NCBI RefSeq assembly: GCF_009183415.1
Contig: NZ_WEHU01000030.1
Span: 1-50,157 of the forward strand
Direction of reading: 5' to 3'
DNA from: Bacillus sp. B1-b2
GTDB lineage: Bacteria; Bacillota; Bacilli; Bacillales; Cytobacillaceae
DNA length: 50,157 nt
Part shown: piece after piece, positions 35,503 to 44,385 of the stretch
Position numbering within the stretch: position 1 is the stretch's first letter
How the letters are laid out: each line of letters starts with the position of its first letter
Translations under genes and position numbers: made by a program
The notes under the pieces: model-generated
What the model saw: the letters and a program-made list of their open reading frames with translations, nothing else
Database searches by the model: none
Told to the model about the DNA's origin: nothing

Positions 35503-35841
35503 ATGAGTGCTATTGATGTCCATGTATTAACATGGATTATTGGCTTAATTTTATTTGCATTGTCATTTGGCTTACATAAAGCAGGCAAAGAAAAAATTAG
35601 TAAAATCCTACATATGGTATTACGTTTAGTATATATTCTCATAATTGGCTCAGGAATAGGTTTATTAGCAGTAACCGGTATGGATTTTATGCATACCATA
35701 AAGATGCTAGTAGGTATTTGGGTGATAGGTATGATGGAAATGGTACTAATTCGTACAAAAAAAGGGGAAAAAACAACGATTCTTTGGATTCTTTTTGTGG
35801 TTGCCCTTATTTTAGTATTATTGATCGGCTATAATATTTAA
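35503..35841 (+). CDS. yisL: UPF0344 membrane protein YisL
   Basis: A 112-residue protein of four membrane helices (start MSAIDVHVLTWIIGLILFALS, last helix WILFVVALILVLLIGY). It matches the UPF0344 family, whose function is unknown. GGAAAGGAAGGGGGG is the ribosome site and a strong terminator follows. Placement behind yisK matches B. subtilis. Confidence 0.88.
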   Translation: MSAIDVHVLTWIIGLILFALSFGLHKAGKEKISKILHMVLRLVYILIIGSGIGLLAVTGMDFMHTIKMLVGIWVIGMMEMVLIRTKKGEKTTILWILFVVALILVLLIGYNI

Positions 35842-35877
35842 AGGTTTTATAGCTATATTAATGAAAACAACTATCAA

Positions 35878-35914
35878 AAACTTGTAAAAGACCGTCTCTT
35901 TTACAAGTTTTTTA
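35878..35914 (+). terminator. Strong terminator after yisL
   Basis: AAACTTGTAAAAGA pairs with TCTTTTACAAGTTT, 14 perfect pairs around CCGTC, followed by T residues. Confidence 0.92.
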
Positions 35915-35955
35915 CTATTATAATTTAAGTAAAGCATTGTTTAGAAGGGAGACAA

Positions 35956-37068
35956 ATGAAAGAATTTTACATAAGAATACTTATATTGACTTGTATAATA
36001 AGTGGCTTACTGTATCAAGCATATGGCACGAACGAAACTAGCTTTATCTATTCTCTCTTTTTTATAACAGGAATTTTAGTCTTTTACTTTTTAATCCCTA
36101 TTACGAAAAAGAAGTTTATCTATTTTGTATGTATTTTTATTTTGTTACATGTTTTCCTATTTTTAGTAGATTATTCAGTAGCTATATTTATATACTTATT
36201 ATGCTTTTATTTCCTAACAGAATGGAGCAAATATCTAAGAGAGAGAACCTTATTCTTTATTCTCTTATTCTTAAGTTTGTTAGAAATATTCTTAGGAATT
36301 ATTTATTTCTCCTACCCTATGTTTGCTTGGATTAGTGTGATTATTCTTATCTCATACATGATTATTAGCTGGAATGAGGTGAGAACTGCATATATGGAAT
36401 TGAAAGAAATATATGAATCTTTATTAACGGATTATCGTATACATAAAAGACAATCCTTTCATAATGAACAAACAGGTAGATTAGAAGAACGAAATATGAT
36501 TGCTAGAGAAATGCATGATTCAGTTGGGCATAAATTAACGGCTCTATTAATGCAAACAGAGCAATATTGTTTATCCGAAAAACATGAAAACTATTATACA
36601 ATAAAGCAGCTAGCAGCAGAATGTTTAGAAGAGACTAGGAAAGCTGTCAGGTTGTTGCAGAGTGATGAGGTTAGTGGAATTGCTTCTGTTATCTCGCTTA
36701 TAAAAAAGCTAGAAAGTGAAAGTAATATATTGGTGCATTTTACCACTAAACAGGGAGTTCTACAGTTACCTATTAGTAATAAACAAAGTGCTATCCTTTA
36801 TCGATCTATTCAAGAAGGAATAACAAATGCAATGAAATATAGTAGTTCGAAAGAAGTTTTTATTACCCTTGGCGTTTCAGCTATTGGTTATTTAACATTT
36901 GAGATGAGAAATAACTATTCTCACAAGCATCCTATTCATGATGGGTTTGGACTTTCCAATATGTTACAAAGAGTTGCTGAGGTAGGAGGAAAACTAGAAA
37001 TCTATCAAACAGAAGGGCAATTTATCCTGCAGGGTAACATTCCCGTTGGGAGAGAACAAGATGATTAA
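35956..37068 (+). CDS. NarL-group sensor histidine kinase (LnrJ/YfiJ-like)
   Basis: This 370-residue kinase has about five or six N-terminal membrane helices (residues 5-140), a short coiled linker, a HisKA_3 domain with His187 in ARMHDSVGH-type context (REMHDSVGHKLTALL), and a degenerate C-terminal ATPase domain: the N box reads QEGITNAMKYS and the final G box DGFGLSNMLQRV. A polytopic input domain without extracellular sensor fits detection of membrane-active compounds. The response regulator overlaps it by 8 bases and an ABC-2 exporter lies downstream, as in the linearmycin-resistance system lnrJK-lnrLMN. A GGGAGACAA ribosome site precedes the ATG. Confidence 0.85.
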   Translation: MKEFYIRILILTCIISGLLYQAYGTNETSFIYSLFFITGILVFYFLIPITKKKFIYFVCIFILLHVFLFLVDYSVAIFIYLLCFYFLTEWSKYLRERTLFFILLFLSLLEIFLGIIYFSYPMFAWISVIILISYMIISWNEVRTAYMELKEIYESLLTDYRIHKRQSFHNEQTGRLEERNMIAREMHDSVGHKLTALLMQTEQYCLSEKHENYYTIKQLAAECLEETRKAVRLLQSDEVSGIASVISLIKKLESESNILVHFTTKQGVLQLPISNKQSAILYRSIQEGITNAMKYSSSKEVFITLGVSAIGYLTFEMRNNYSHKHPIHDGFGLSNMLQRVAEVGGKLEIYQTEGQFILQGNIPVGREQDD

Positions 37069-37699
37069 AGTTTTAATCGCAGAGGATCAGTCCATTGTTA
37101 GAAGTGGTTTAAAGATGATAATCGAGCAAGATCCTAGCATTTCAGTTGTTGCCGAAGCAGAAAACGGAAAGGAAGTCTTACATCTACTAGAGAGTATAGT
37201 AGTAGATATTATTCTCATGGATATTCGAATGCCAGTGATGACTGGAATTGAGGCTACAAGAGAAATTCGTAAAAAGCTACCGCATGTGAAAATACTCATT
37301 TTAACTACTTTTAACGATGAGGAATATGCATTAGAGGCTTTTAAAGAAGGAGCTAATGGCTTTTTATTAAAAACCACTGACAATGTAACATTAGTAAATA
37401 GTATTAAAAGCTGTTTAGCTGGTGGGTTATCGATTCATGATCAGGTTGCTGCCAAGCTTATGCCGAAACTTTTAAAGCAAAGCACATTACATAATCCAAT
37501 CAAAGAAATACCACTTTCAGAAAGAGAGTTACAAATTGTACAAAGAATAGGGTTAGGAAAAACAAATAAAGAGATTTCTAATGAACTATACCTATCCGTT
37601 GGTACGATAAAAAATCATATAACACAAATATTATGTAAGCTAGAAGTTCGGGATCGAACCCAACTAGCCATATATGCAGTGAAAAATGATTTGATTTAA
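37061..37699 (+). CDS. LuxR-type response regulator (LnrK/YfiK-like)
   Basis: The 212-residue regulator has a receiver domain with acidic pair Glu8/Asp9, Asp54 in ILMDIRM as the phosphorylation site, Thr of ILTTF and Lys of FLLKTT, followed by a LuxR helix-turn-helix (LSERELQIVQRIGLGKTNKEIS, KNHITQIL). It overlaps the kinase gene, so the two form one unit. It probably activates the ABC exporter genes beginning at 38451; a DUF3243 gene with a separate promoter intervenes. Confidence 0.87.
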   Translation: MIKVLIAEDQSIVRSGLKMIIEQDPSISVVAEAENGKEVLHLLESIVVDIILMDIRMPVMTGIEATREIRKKLPHVKILILTTFNDEEYALEAFKEGANGFLLKTTDNVTLVNSIKSCLAGGLSIHDQVAAKLMPKLLKQSTLHNPIKEIPLSERELQIVQRIGLGKTNKEISNELYLSVGTIKNHITQILCKLEVRDRTQLAIYAVKNDLI

Positions 37700-37738
37700 C
37701 AAATTTTGGCCTTGGATATATTTACCAGTCCTTTTGTT

Positions 37739-37763
37739 GTTTGATTCTTTTCTGAACGGGAAT
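37739..37763 (+). promoter_or_regulatory. SigB-like promoter of the DUF3243 gene
   Basis: GTTTGA, then 13 bases, then GGGAAT, closely matching the general-stress sigma-B consensus GTTTAA-N12-14-GGGTAT. It ends 35 bases before the ATG at 37799. Confidence 0.6.
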
Positions 37764-37798
37764 TAGAACGACAACAACAAATTAAGGAGTGGATGAAC

Positions 37799-38110
37799 AT
37801 GAGTACAGAAAATAAAGTAGGTAATAAAGTAGAAGATGTATTACAAAATTTAGATAGTGGGAAGAAAGAAGAAATTTTAACAAACTTTGAGGAATTCAAG
37901 AGTTTCCTAGGTGATAAAGTATCAAAGGGTGAGAAGCTAGGCTTAAATGAGGAGCAATTAGCTCTTGCTGCTCAAAAAGTAGGGGACTATTTAGCGAAGA
38001 AAGAGCAGCCTCGTAATAGGGAGGAGAAGCTTTTGCAGGAGCTATGGAAGGTTGGTACAGAAGAAGAGCAGCATAAGTTAGCTCATTTATTGGTTAAATT
38101 AGTAAGTTGA
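37799..38110 (+). CDS. DUF3243 domain protein
   Basis: This 103-residue soluble acidic protein contains the DUF3243 domain: FEEFKSFLGDKVSKGEKLGL, KVGDYLAKKEQPRNREEKLLQELWKV and EEQHKLAHLLVKLV are recognisable from the YmfJ family. The function is unknown. Its N-terminal 25 residues are an extra charged leader compared with the short family members. The ATG at 37799 is preferred over 37793 for its spacing to AAGGAG. It stands alone between a SigB-like promoter and a hairpin. Confidence 0.78.
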   Translation: MSTENKVGNKVEDVLQNLDSGKKEEILTNFEEFKSFLGDKVSKGEKLGLNEEQLALAAQKVGDYLAKKEQPRNREEKLLQELWKVGTEEEQHKLAHLLVKLVS

Positions 38111-38141
38111 TAATACTATGTGTCTAAACATAATGTAAGAT

Positions 38142-38171
38142 ATGGCCTCCTATTCGATGGAGGTCATTTTA
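38142..38171 (+). terminator. Hairpin terminator after the DUF3243 gene (copy 1)
   Basis: ATGGCCTCC pairs with GGAGGTCAT (one G-U), followed by TTTT. Its left flank ATGTAAGATATG resembles the left flank of a second hairpin at 38342. Confidence 0.75.
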
Positions 38172-38341
38172 GTTTGTATAGTAGATAAATTTAATCGTTA
38201 TACTAGTTTATCTAATAATTGGGAAGTAATTTTGCTTAAAGCCTTGTATGTACTCCAGGGTCTTGGACTGACTCGCTAATCCCAAAGAAACTACTACGCC
38301 ATCCAATACTGACTAATTTTATAAATTAATTTCATGTAAGA

Positions 38342-38375
38342 AATGACCTCCAACATGACTGAGGTCATTTTTTTT
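38342..38375 (+). terminator. Hairpin terminator (copy 2) before the ABC exporter operon
   Basis: AATGACCTC pairs with GAGGTCATT and a run of eight T residues follows. It is preceded by ATGTAAGAA. The 170 bases between the two hairpins hold no gene I can recognise. Confidence 0.8.
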
Positions 38376-38450
38376 CTGCCATATTATGACCTTTAGGTAT
38401 AGGAAAAAGGAAGATTTTTCTTTAAGCTGTATAGAGAAGGGGTGATAAAT

Positions 38451-39383
38451 TTGTTGGAAATTATAAACTTATCAAAAGCCTATAAACAAAACAAAGTCGT
38501 AAACGGTATTAATTTATATGTGGAAAAGGGAGAAACAATTGGCTTGCTAGGACCGAATGGAGCGGGAAAATCAACTACGATCTCTTTAATTTCCTCGCTA
38601 ATTCAACCAGATGGAGGAGATGTACGTTTAAATAATGAAAGTATTTTAAAAACACCACAGAGCCTTCGGAAAATACTGGGAGTGGTTCCTCAAGAAATAG
38701 CGCTTTATATGGATTTATCTGCAAAAGAAAACTTAATCTTTTTCGGTAAAATGTATAAAATACCTAAGAATCAATTAGCTAAGAGAGTAGAAGAAGTACT
38801 CCATATTATCGGATTAAAAGAAAGAGAAAAAGATTTAGTAAAAACATTCTCTGGAGGGATGAAAAGAAGGTTAAATATTGGAGTTGCTTTGTTACATGAG
38901 CCAGAAATTATTATTATGGATGAACCAACAGTGGGGATTGATCCACAGTCACGAAATTATATCTTAGAGACAGTAAAGAGGTTAAATGAAGAAGAGAATA
39001 TGACGGTTATATACACGAGTCACTATATGGAAGAAGTAGAGTTTCTATGTAAACGAATTTATATCATGGATCATGGTGAAATAATTGCTTCTGGTACAAA
39101 AGAGGAAATAAAAAATATCTTATCAGCTGAAACAGCTATAAATATAAAAGTAGATTTAGTGAAAAATGAGTTCACAGAAGATTTGCGTCTTCAGGAAAAT
39201 GTTCGTAATCTTTCTATTCAGCATTCTACTATTTCCATAATTGTTCCAAGACAAGTAAATATGTTGAAAGAGATATTTCGATTGGCTGAGGTTCATTCCA
39301 CTAATATTCTATCTGTACAAATAGAAACACCATCCCTTGAAGATGTTTTCTTACACCTTACGGGAAGACAGTTAAGAGATTAA
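38451..39383 (+). CDS. ABC exporter ATP-binding protein (LnrL/YfiL-like)
   Basis: The ATPase (310 residues from TTG at 38451) has Walker A GPNGAGKST, signature FSGGMKRR, Walker B IIIMDEPTVG and the H-loop TSHYMEE, followed by a DUF4162-like C-terminal domain ending PSLEDVFLHLTG typical of drug/antibiotic exporters. GAAGGGG lies 8 bases before the TTG; the in-frame GTG at 38442 overlaps it. The two ABC-2 permease genes follow at once, completing a heterodimeric exporter probably switched on by the upstream two-component system. Confidence 0.87.
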   Translation: MLEIINLSKAYKQNKVVNGINLYVEKGETIGLLGPNGAGKSTTISLISSLIQPDGGDVRLNNESILKTPQSLRKILGVVPQEIALYMDLSAKENLIFFGKMYKIPKNQLAKRVEEVLHIIGLKEREKDLVKTFSGGMKRRLNIGVALLHEPEIIIMDEPTVGIDPQSRNYILETVKRLNEEENMTVIYTSHYMEEVEFLCKRIYIMDHGEIIASGTKEEIKNILSAETAINIKVDLVKNEFTEDLRLQENVRNLSIQHSTISIIVPRQVNMLKEIFRLAEVHSTNILSVQIETPSLEDVFLHLTGRQLRD

Positions 39384-39396
39384 GGGAGGTGAAATC

Positions 39397-40647
39397 ATGT
39401 TAAGGCAACTGATAATAAAGGAATTATTAATGCTTTGGAGAAGACCTAGAGAGCTTATCGTTTTATTGTTAATGCCGTTTATCCTCATTACTATATTAGG
39501 AAGTGCGCTTGGGGCATTAGATGGTGGAGACGTATCTATCCATCCAAAGCTTGCAGTAGTAGTAAAAGATCAAGAAATGATGGGACAGCAAAAGGCTATA
39601 GAGGAAGTAACGAAATCCACTCTTAGTGCAGAGGAAATAGAAGGCAGAATCCAAGTAATTCAATCTGTAAACCCAATTAGTATTTTTCTAGACCAAGTTG
39701 TAAAAGATCCAGAATTAGAAAAAATTCTATCTGTAAAAGTATTTGAAAGAGATGTAACAGAAAATGAAGACAAAAAGTATGATGGCGTTCTTGTTATACC
39801 ATCTGGTTTTTCAGAGGCGTTTTATCATCATTTATTCAATCAAAGTACTACCATCCCATCATGGCATCTAACGGTACAAGAAAAGGGCTCCATAAATGCA
39901 AGTGTAATAGAGGATATTCTAGCAAGTTATCAAAAAGAATGGAGCTATATGAAAACAGCACAAGATTTACAAATAGATGATACAATGCTTGCTGATAACC
40001 ACCATTCTATGAAAATAGAAAGCATAACCAAAAAGAAAGAAATCGGTGCTTTTAGTTATTATGCTATAGGTATGTGTGTCATGTTTATGTTTTATGTTGC
40101 TACAACAATAGCTGGTTTAGCTTATCAGCAAAAAGAAGAGGGAATTTACGAAAGGATCATTTTAGCAAATGTATCTCCTGTCTATTTCTTTGCGGCCATT
40201 TTTATTGCAGCCTTTTTATTTTCCTTTATACAATTGCATTTACTATTTGGGTTATCTGCTCTCATATATGGTGTCATTTTCTCTCATTTTGTTCCTTATT
40301 TCATCATAACCCTATTATTAAATATGATGGCAGCAGCACTTGCTACTTTTGTAACGCTTCTTTCCTTTAGATTTAATTCACGTAATGTTGAAAATATGAT
40401 ATCAAACCTTGTGATACCTGTTTTGGCTTTTATTGGTGGAAGCTTCATTAATTTAAGCTCTTTAGGAGGCGTAATGGAAAAGCTCGGAGAATATTCTCCT
40501 GCAGGTGCAGCAATAACCGCTTATTTAAAGGTATACCAGGGATATGAATTAACGGAAATAGGAAGTCAAATTCTAGCAATGCTAGTATTTATTATTCTAT
40601 TACTATTACTTAGTCTTACTTTGGTAAAGAGAAGAGGTGACGTTTAA
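39397..40647 (+). CDS. ABC-2 type permease (LnrM/YfiM-like)
   Basis: The 416-residue permease has one N-terminal membrane helix, a large outer domain (about residues 45-220) and five to six C-terminal helices, ending LVKRRGDV. This is the ABC-2 membrane domain found in antibiotic exporters. Ribosome site AAGGGAGGTGAAATC. It abuts the next permease gene with no gap, so the two are translationally coupled and probably form the heterodimeric channel. Confidence 0.85.
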   Translation: MLRQLIIKELLMLWRRPRELIVLLLMPFILITILGSALGALDGGDVSIHPKLAVVVKDQEMMGQQKAIEEVTKSTLSAEEIEGRIQVIQSVNPISIFLDQVVKDPELEKILSVKVFERDVTENEDKKYDGVLVIPSGFSEAFYHHLFNQSTTIPSWHLTVQEKGSINASVIEDILASYQKEWSYMKTAQDLQIDDTMLADNHHSMKIESITKKKEIGAFSYYAIGMCVMFMFYVATTIAGLAYQQKEEGIYERIILANVSPVYFFAAIFIAAFLFSFIQLHLLFGLSALIYGVIFSHFVPYFIITLLLNMMAAALATFVTLLSFRFNSRNVENMISNLVIPVLAFIGGSFINLSSLGGVMEKLGEYSPAGAAITAYLKVYQGYELTEIGSQILAMLVFIILLLLLSLTLVKRRGDV

Positions 40648-41742
40648 GTGCGTGCAATTTTATGGGGAAAGATTAAACACTTTATTCGTAAGCCTGGTGG
40701 ATTTTTAACTACTACCTTAATCTGTATCATTTTTGCTTATTTAATTGGCATGTCTTCTTTTTCTAAGGTGGAAGTTCCAGTATTTGCTGAAGACACGACC
40801 GAGATTGATGCTATTCTAGATGAATTAAACGAAAGTGAAAGCTATACATTTGTTCGTTATCAGGAAGAGGAAGTGAAGAAGCTTTTAGAAGATGGAGATG
40901 CAGAGGTTGGTATTTCTCTAGATAATAATCAATATACTATCTATCGAGAGGCGAATACGGCTAGTGTCCTAACCATTCAGAATTATTTAGAGAAATACTA
41001 TAATTATAAAATGAAAGAGCAACAAATTATTAGTATGGCAGAAAATAAGCCAGATGCGAAAGAAAAGCTAGAGAAGAATTTAGAAAATCCAATTATACCA
41101 ATTAAGGGTGATAGTAATATCTCAGAAAAAGAGGCTACACATCAACAATCACTTCAAGCCTTGTTTGGCTTTACGCTATTTTTTAGTATTTATACGGTTG
41201 CATTTACCGTAATAGAAATACTAAGAGATAAGCAAGCTGGTATATGGGATCGTATTATCCTGTCAGCTACTTCCAAAACAAAAATATATTTAGGACATTT
41301 ACTATTTAGTTTTGGGATAGGTTATTTCCAAATCATGCTTATTTTTCTTGTTTTTAAATTTGGATTAGGAATCACTTTCCAGGGAAACTTTTATTTAACA
41401 CTTATCCTAATCATTCCATACTTGTTTTGTATTGTAGCACTAACCATTCTAATTACAGGACTGGTAAAAAACGTGAGTCAGTTCAATGCCTTAATTCCTT
41501 TGATTTCAGTGAGTTTTGCTATGCTTGGGGGTGCTTACTGGCCAATAGAAGTGGTCACTTCGAAGGTAATGCTTCTTATTTCGAAAATAATTCCCATCAC
41601 ATACGGAATGGAATTGTTGAAAGTAGGAGTTATTGATAATGGGACTCTCTTGGAGTTATTACAACCAGCAGGAATACTATGCTTAATGGCAACAATTATG
41701 CTGGGAATTGGTATTCAATTAATAGAGAAAAGACATATTTAA
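40648..41742 (+). CDS. ABC-2 type permease (LnrN/YfiN-like)
   Basis: A second 364-residue ABC-2 permease with the same architecture: N-terminal helix (GGFLTTTLICIIFAYLIGM), an outer domain of about 140 residues, then six helices. It starts with GTG immediately after the first permease's stop codon, preceded by GAGGTGACG. The operon ends here. Confidence 0.84.
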   Translation: MRAILWGKIKHFIRKPGGFLTTTLICIIFAYLIGMSSFSKVEVPVFAEDTTEIDAILDELNESESYTFVRYQEEEVKKLLEDGDAEVGISLDNNQYTIYREANTASVLTIQNYLEKYYNYKMKEQQIISMAENKPDAKEKLEKNLENPIIPIKGDSNISEKEATHQQSLQALFGFTLFFSIYTVAFTVIEILRDKQAGIWDRIILSATSKTKIYLGHLLFSFGIGYFQIMLIFLVFKFGLGITFQGNFYLTLILIIPYLFCIVALTILITGLVKNVSQFNALIPLISVSFAMLGGAYWPIEVVTSKVMLLISKIIPITYGMELLKVGVIDNGTLLELLQPAGILCLMATIMLGIGIQLIEKRHI

Positions 41743-41751
41743 ACTAGAATA

Positions 41752-41780
41752 TTTCGAAAAGAAAGAAAATGGTGTATAAT
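41752..41780 (+). promoter_or_regulatory. Sigma-A-like promoter of the 42-residue gene
   Basis: A perfect TATAAT (41775-41780) lies 17 bases after a weak -35 element TTTCGA (41752-41757) and 33 bases before the TTG start. Confidence 0.45.
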
Positions 41781-41813
41781 GGAAATAACTAAGAATAAGG
41801 GAGTGGAATCCAA

Positions 41814-41942
41814 TTGTTCAAGAAATTGTATAAAGGATACTTAGTTGTTGTAGTTTTACCAATTAATTTTATTCTCTCCATACTATTTGATCCAAGTGGA
41901 AACCTTGTAAGAATGACAAATGATACAATAAAAGATTTATAA
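41814..41942 (+). CDS. Small hydrophobic protein of 42 residues, unknown function
   Basis: A TTG start at 41814 preceded by AAGGGAGTGG opens a short frame reading LFKKLYKGYLVVVVLPIN, then FILSILFDPSGNLVRMTNDT and KDL. It has one hydrophobic stretch (about residues 9-24), which could be a membrane helix with basic residues on the cytoplasmic side. Own promoter, ribosome site and terminator surround it. I do not recognise a family. Alternatively the stretch encodes a non-coding RNA. Confidence 0.5.
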   Translation: MFKKLYKGYLVVVVLPINFILSILFDPSGNLVRMTNDTIKDL

Positions 41943-41952
41943 CCAAGAAATG

Positions 41953-41985
41953 AGCATCTGCTAATTATAGTAGATGCTTTTTTGC
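41953..41985 (+). terminator. Terminator after the 42-residue gene
   Basis: AGCATCTGCTA pairs with TAGTAGATGCT, followed by six T residues. It begins 11 bases after the small gene's stop codon. The remaining 170 bases to the Nudix gene show only AT-rich DNA. Confidence 0.88.
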
Positions 41986-42156
41986 TTTTTTATATGCAGT
42001 AATCTGCTAAAAATGGGCTGAAAAGACGCTCGCTTTGCTAAAACTATGAAGAAAGCTAATAGTGTATTATTCTTAATAGAGATTCTCTTAGTTTGGAAGT
42101 AGGTATTTAAAGAAGAAATGCGCAATAATCTGTAATAGGGAGAGGAGTTCTATACC

Positions 42157-42777
42157 TTGGAAGAAGAATTATTAAAAGTTTTTGATGAAAATAGGAAGCA
42201 ATTAACGGTAGCTACACGAAAAGAGGTTCATGAAAAAGGATTGTGGCATGAAACCTTTCATTGTTGGATTGTATCGGATGAAGAACAAAAGCCTGTTATC
42301 TATTTGCAAATTAGAAGTCCATTTAAAAAAGATTATCCAAATTTATTTGATATTACCGCTGCTGGCCATCTTTTAGCGAATGAAGACGTAAGAGATGGCG
42401 TACGGGAAATGGAAGAAGAAATAGGCATAAATGCGGGTATTAATGACTTAACTTATTTAGGAATTCTACGTTATGAAATGGTGAATGGAGATATATTGGA
42501 TAGAGAATTTGCACATACTTATTTATATAGAAAAACAATTCAAAAAGAAGAATTTATACTGCAACAAGAAGAAGTAGTTGGCGTTGTTACTGCTACATTA
42601 GATGACTTTTATGCATTATGGAAGGGACAGAAAGATTCAATTGAGGTTAGTGGCTTTGTGGTAGATATAAATGGAGCTACTACGGAAATTCATCGTGATG
42701 TCACTAAAGTGGATTTTGCACCACATCCATTAAGCTATTATTTAGAGCTATTAGAGCTTTTAAATGAACATATATGA
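42157..42777 (+). CDS. Nudix hydrolase (isopentenyl-diphosphate isomerase-like subgroup)
   Basis: The 206-residue protein has a Nudix box GHLLANEDVRDGVREMEEEIGI at about residues 70-91, a variant with one residue fewer between the first glutamate and REMEEE. The upstream WHETFHCWIV and downstream YEMVNGDILDREFAHTYLYR segments are typical of the YfcD/IDI-like subfamily, which hydrolyse nucleoside diphosphate-type substrates; the physiological substrate is unknown. It starts with TTG after GGGAGAGGAG. Single gene. Confidence 0.85.
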   Translation: MEEELLKVFDENRKQLTVATRKEVHEKGLWHETFHCWIVSDEEQKPVIYLQIRSPFKKDYPNLFDITAAGHLLANEDVRDGVREMEEEIGINAGINDLTYLGILRYEMVNGDILDREFAHTYLYRKTIQKEEFILQQEEVVGVVTATLDDFYALWKGQKDSIEVSGFVVDINGATTEIHRDVTKVDFAPHPLSYYLELLELLNEHI

Positions 42778-42842
42778 TAACAGGAAAGCTCCTGGGCTGA
42801 GTGGGAAACCTTACTATCAACATATAGAAGTTACAATGTAGA

Positions 42843-42875
42843 ACAGCTACTGATCAAGTAAGTAGCTGTTTTTTT
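42843..42875 (+). terminator. Intrinsic terminator after the Nudix gene
   Basis: ACAGCTACT pairs with AGTAGCTGT and is followed by seven T residues. Confidence 0.88.
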
Positions 42876-43029
42876 CATACGGATAAACTGAAAGGATTAA
42901 CAAGAAATGAAAAAGGATATATATAGGATAGGTAGCAGTAGTACATATGTATCTACTTAAAGTAGTAAGTTTATTAGAAAAGTATTTACACATAATAAAA
43001 AGAACTTAACAAAGGATGGTGAACATTTT

Positions 43030-44343
43030 TTGGATAGTATAGGAGTTTCTATTGTTATTGTCTTAATTTTAATTATTGCAAACGGTATTTTTGCTATGAC
43101 AGAAATTGCTATTGTTACTTCCAAGAAAAATAGACTGGAGAAATTAAAAGGAGAAGGAAATACGCAAGCAGGCTTCGCACTGAAGCTGGCAGAGGATCCT
43201 AATCAATTATTATCCACTATTCAAATAGGAATAACGCTTATCGGAGTCATAACAGGTGCGTTTGGTGGAGCTACTATAGCTAGTCAATTGTCTGTCTATG
43301 TAGCAAAGATAGATGTTCTTGCTACTTTTAGCTATCAGCTAAGCTTTGTGATTGTTGTTGGTATTTCGACTTATCTTTCTTTAATTATTGGAGAATTAGT
43401 TCCAAAGCGAATTGGGATGGGGAATCCTGAAAAAGTTGCTTGTATGATAGCTAAACCGATGTATTATTTCTCTAAAATTGGAAAACCGCTAATATGGTTT
43501 CTTAGTAAGTCAACGGAGGTAGTATTAAAGCTATTAAGAATTAAGCCAGCACAAGAACCAGATGTAACAGAAGAAGAAATTACACAACTTATTGAACAGG
43601 GAGTATATAGCGGTGTAGTTCAAGCAATTGAGCAAGATCTAGTAGAGCAAATTTTCTATTTAGGTGATAAGACGTTAGGGGACATTCTTACACCACGAAC
43701 ACAACTAGTTTGGATAGACTTAGAAGATTCCTTTGAAGATAATATACAATTAATGATGAATAGTCCTTATTCTAAGTTTCCAGTAGGAAAAGGAAGCTTA
43801 GATGAATTTAAAGGAGTCATTCATACAAAAGATGTACTTTCAAAAATGGTATCAAAGGGCGAATTTAGATTGGAAGAATGTATAGAAAAAACACTAGTAT
43901 TATTAGAAACATCAAAGGTGTATCAAGCTTTAGAGAGTTTAAAGGCATCTGGAAGACATGAAGCTATTATCATTGATGAATATGGAGGAATAGAAGGGTT
44001 AGTCACTTTACATGATATCATGGAAAACATTGTTGGTGATATGCCTGAAAGCAACGAAGAGGCAGAACGTCAGATTACTCAAAGAGAAGAGAATTCATGG
44101 TTAGTAGATGGTCTTGTCTCTATCGAAGATTTCATGGAGTACTTTGACCTAGACATGAATATTATCGAGCGAGGAAGTAAAAGAAGATTTCATACAGTTG
44201 GTGGACTCATTACAAATCACTTAGGCTATATTCCAAAAGCTAGTGAGTATATGGAATTAGAGCATTTGAAATTAGAAGTAGTAGATATGGATCATTTTAG
44301 AGTAGACAAAATTATGGTTACTAGGTTGAAGGAAGAAGAGTAA
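43030..44343 (+). CDS. CNNM/CorC-HlyC family transporter (magnesium efflux type)
   Basis: The 437-residue protein carries an N-terminal CNNM (DUF21) membrane domain of about four helices (residues 1-180), a pair of CBS domains (about 205-335, with HTKDVLSKM and IIDEYGGIEGLVTLHDIMENIVGD), and a C-terminal CorC_HlyC domain. It matches MpfA/YhdP-like proteins implicated in Mg2+ efflux. Old hemolysin names are misleading. The start is TTG after AAAGGATGGTGAAC. It ends before a long hairpin. Confidence 0.86.
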   Translation: MDSIGVSIVIVLILIIANGIFAMTEIAIVTSKKNRLEKLKGEGNTQAGFALKLAEDPNQLLSTIQIGITLIGVITGAFGGATIASQLSVYVAKIDVLATFSYQLSFVIVVGISTYLSLIIGELVPKRIGMGNPEKVACMIAKPMYYFSKIGKPLIWFLSKSTEVVLKLLRIKPAQEPDVTEEEITQLIEQGVYSGVVQAIEQDLVEQIFYLGDKTLGDILTPRTQLVWIDLEDSFEDNIQLMMNSPYSKFPVGKGSLDEFKGVIHTKDVLSKMVSKGEFRLEECIEKTLVLLETSKVYQALESLKASGRHEAIIIDEYGGIEGLVTLHDIMENIVGDMPESNEEAERQITQREENSWLVDGLVSIEDFMEYFDLDMNIIERGSKRRFHTVGGLITNHLGYIPKASEYMELEHLKLEVVDMDHFRVDKIMVTRLKEEE

Positions 44344-44385
44344 TTTATAAAAAAGTGATGATAATATAAGTATTCCAAGTAATGA

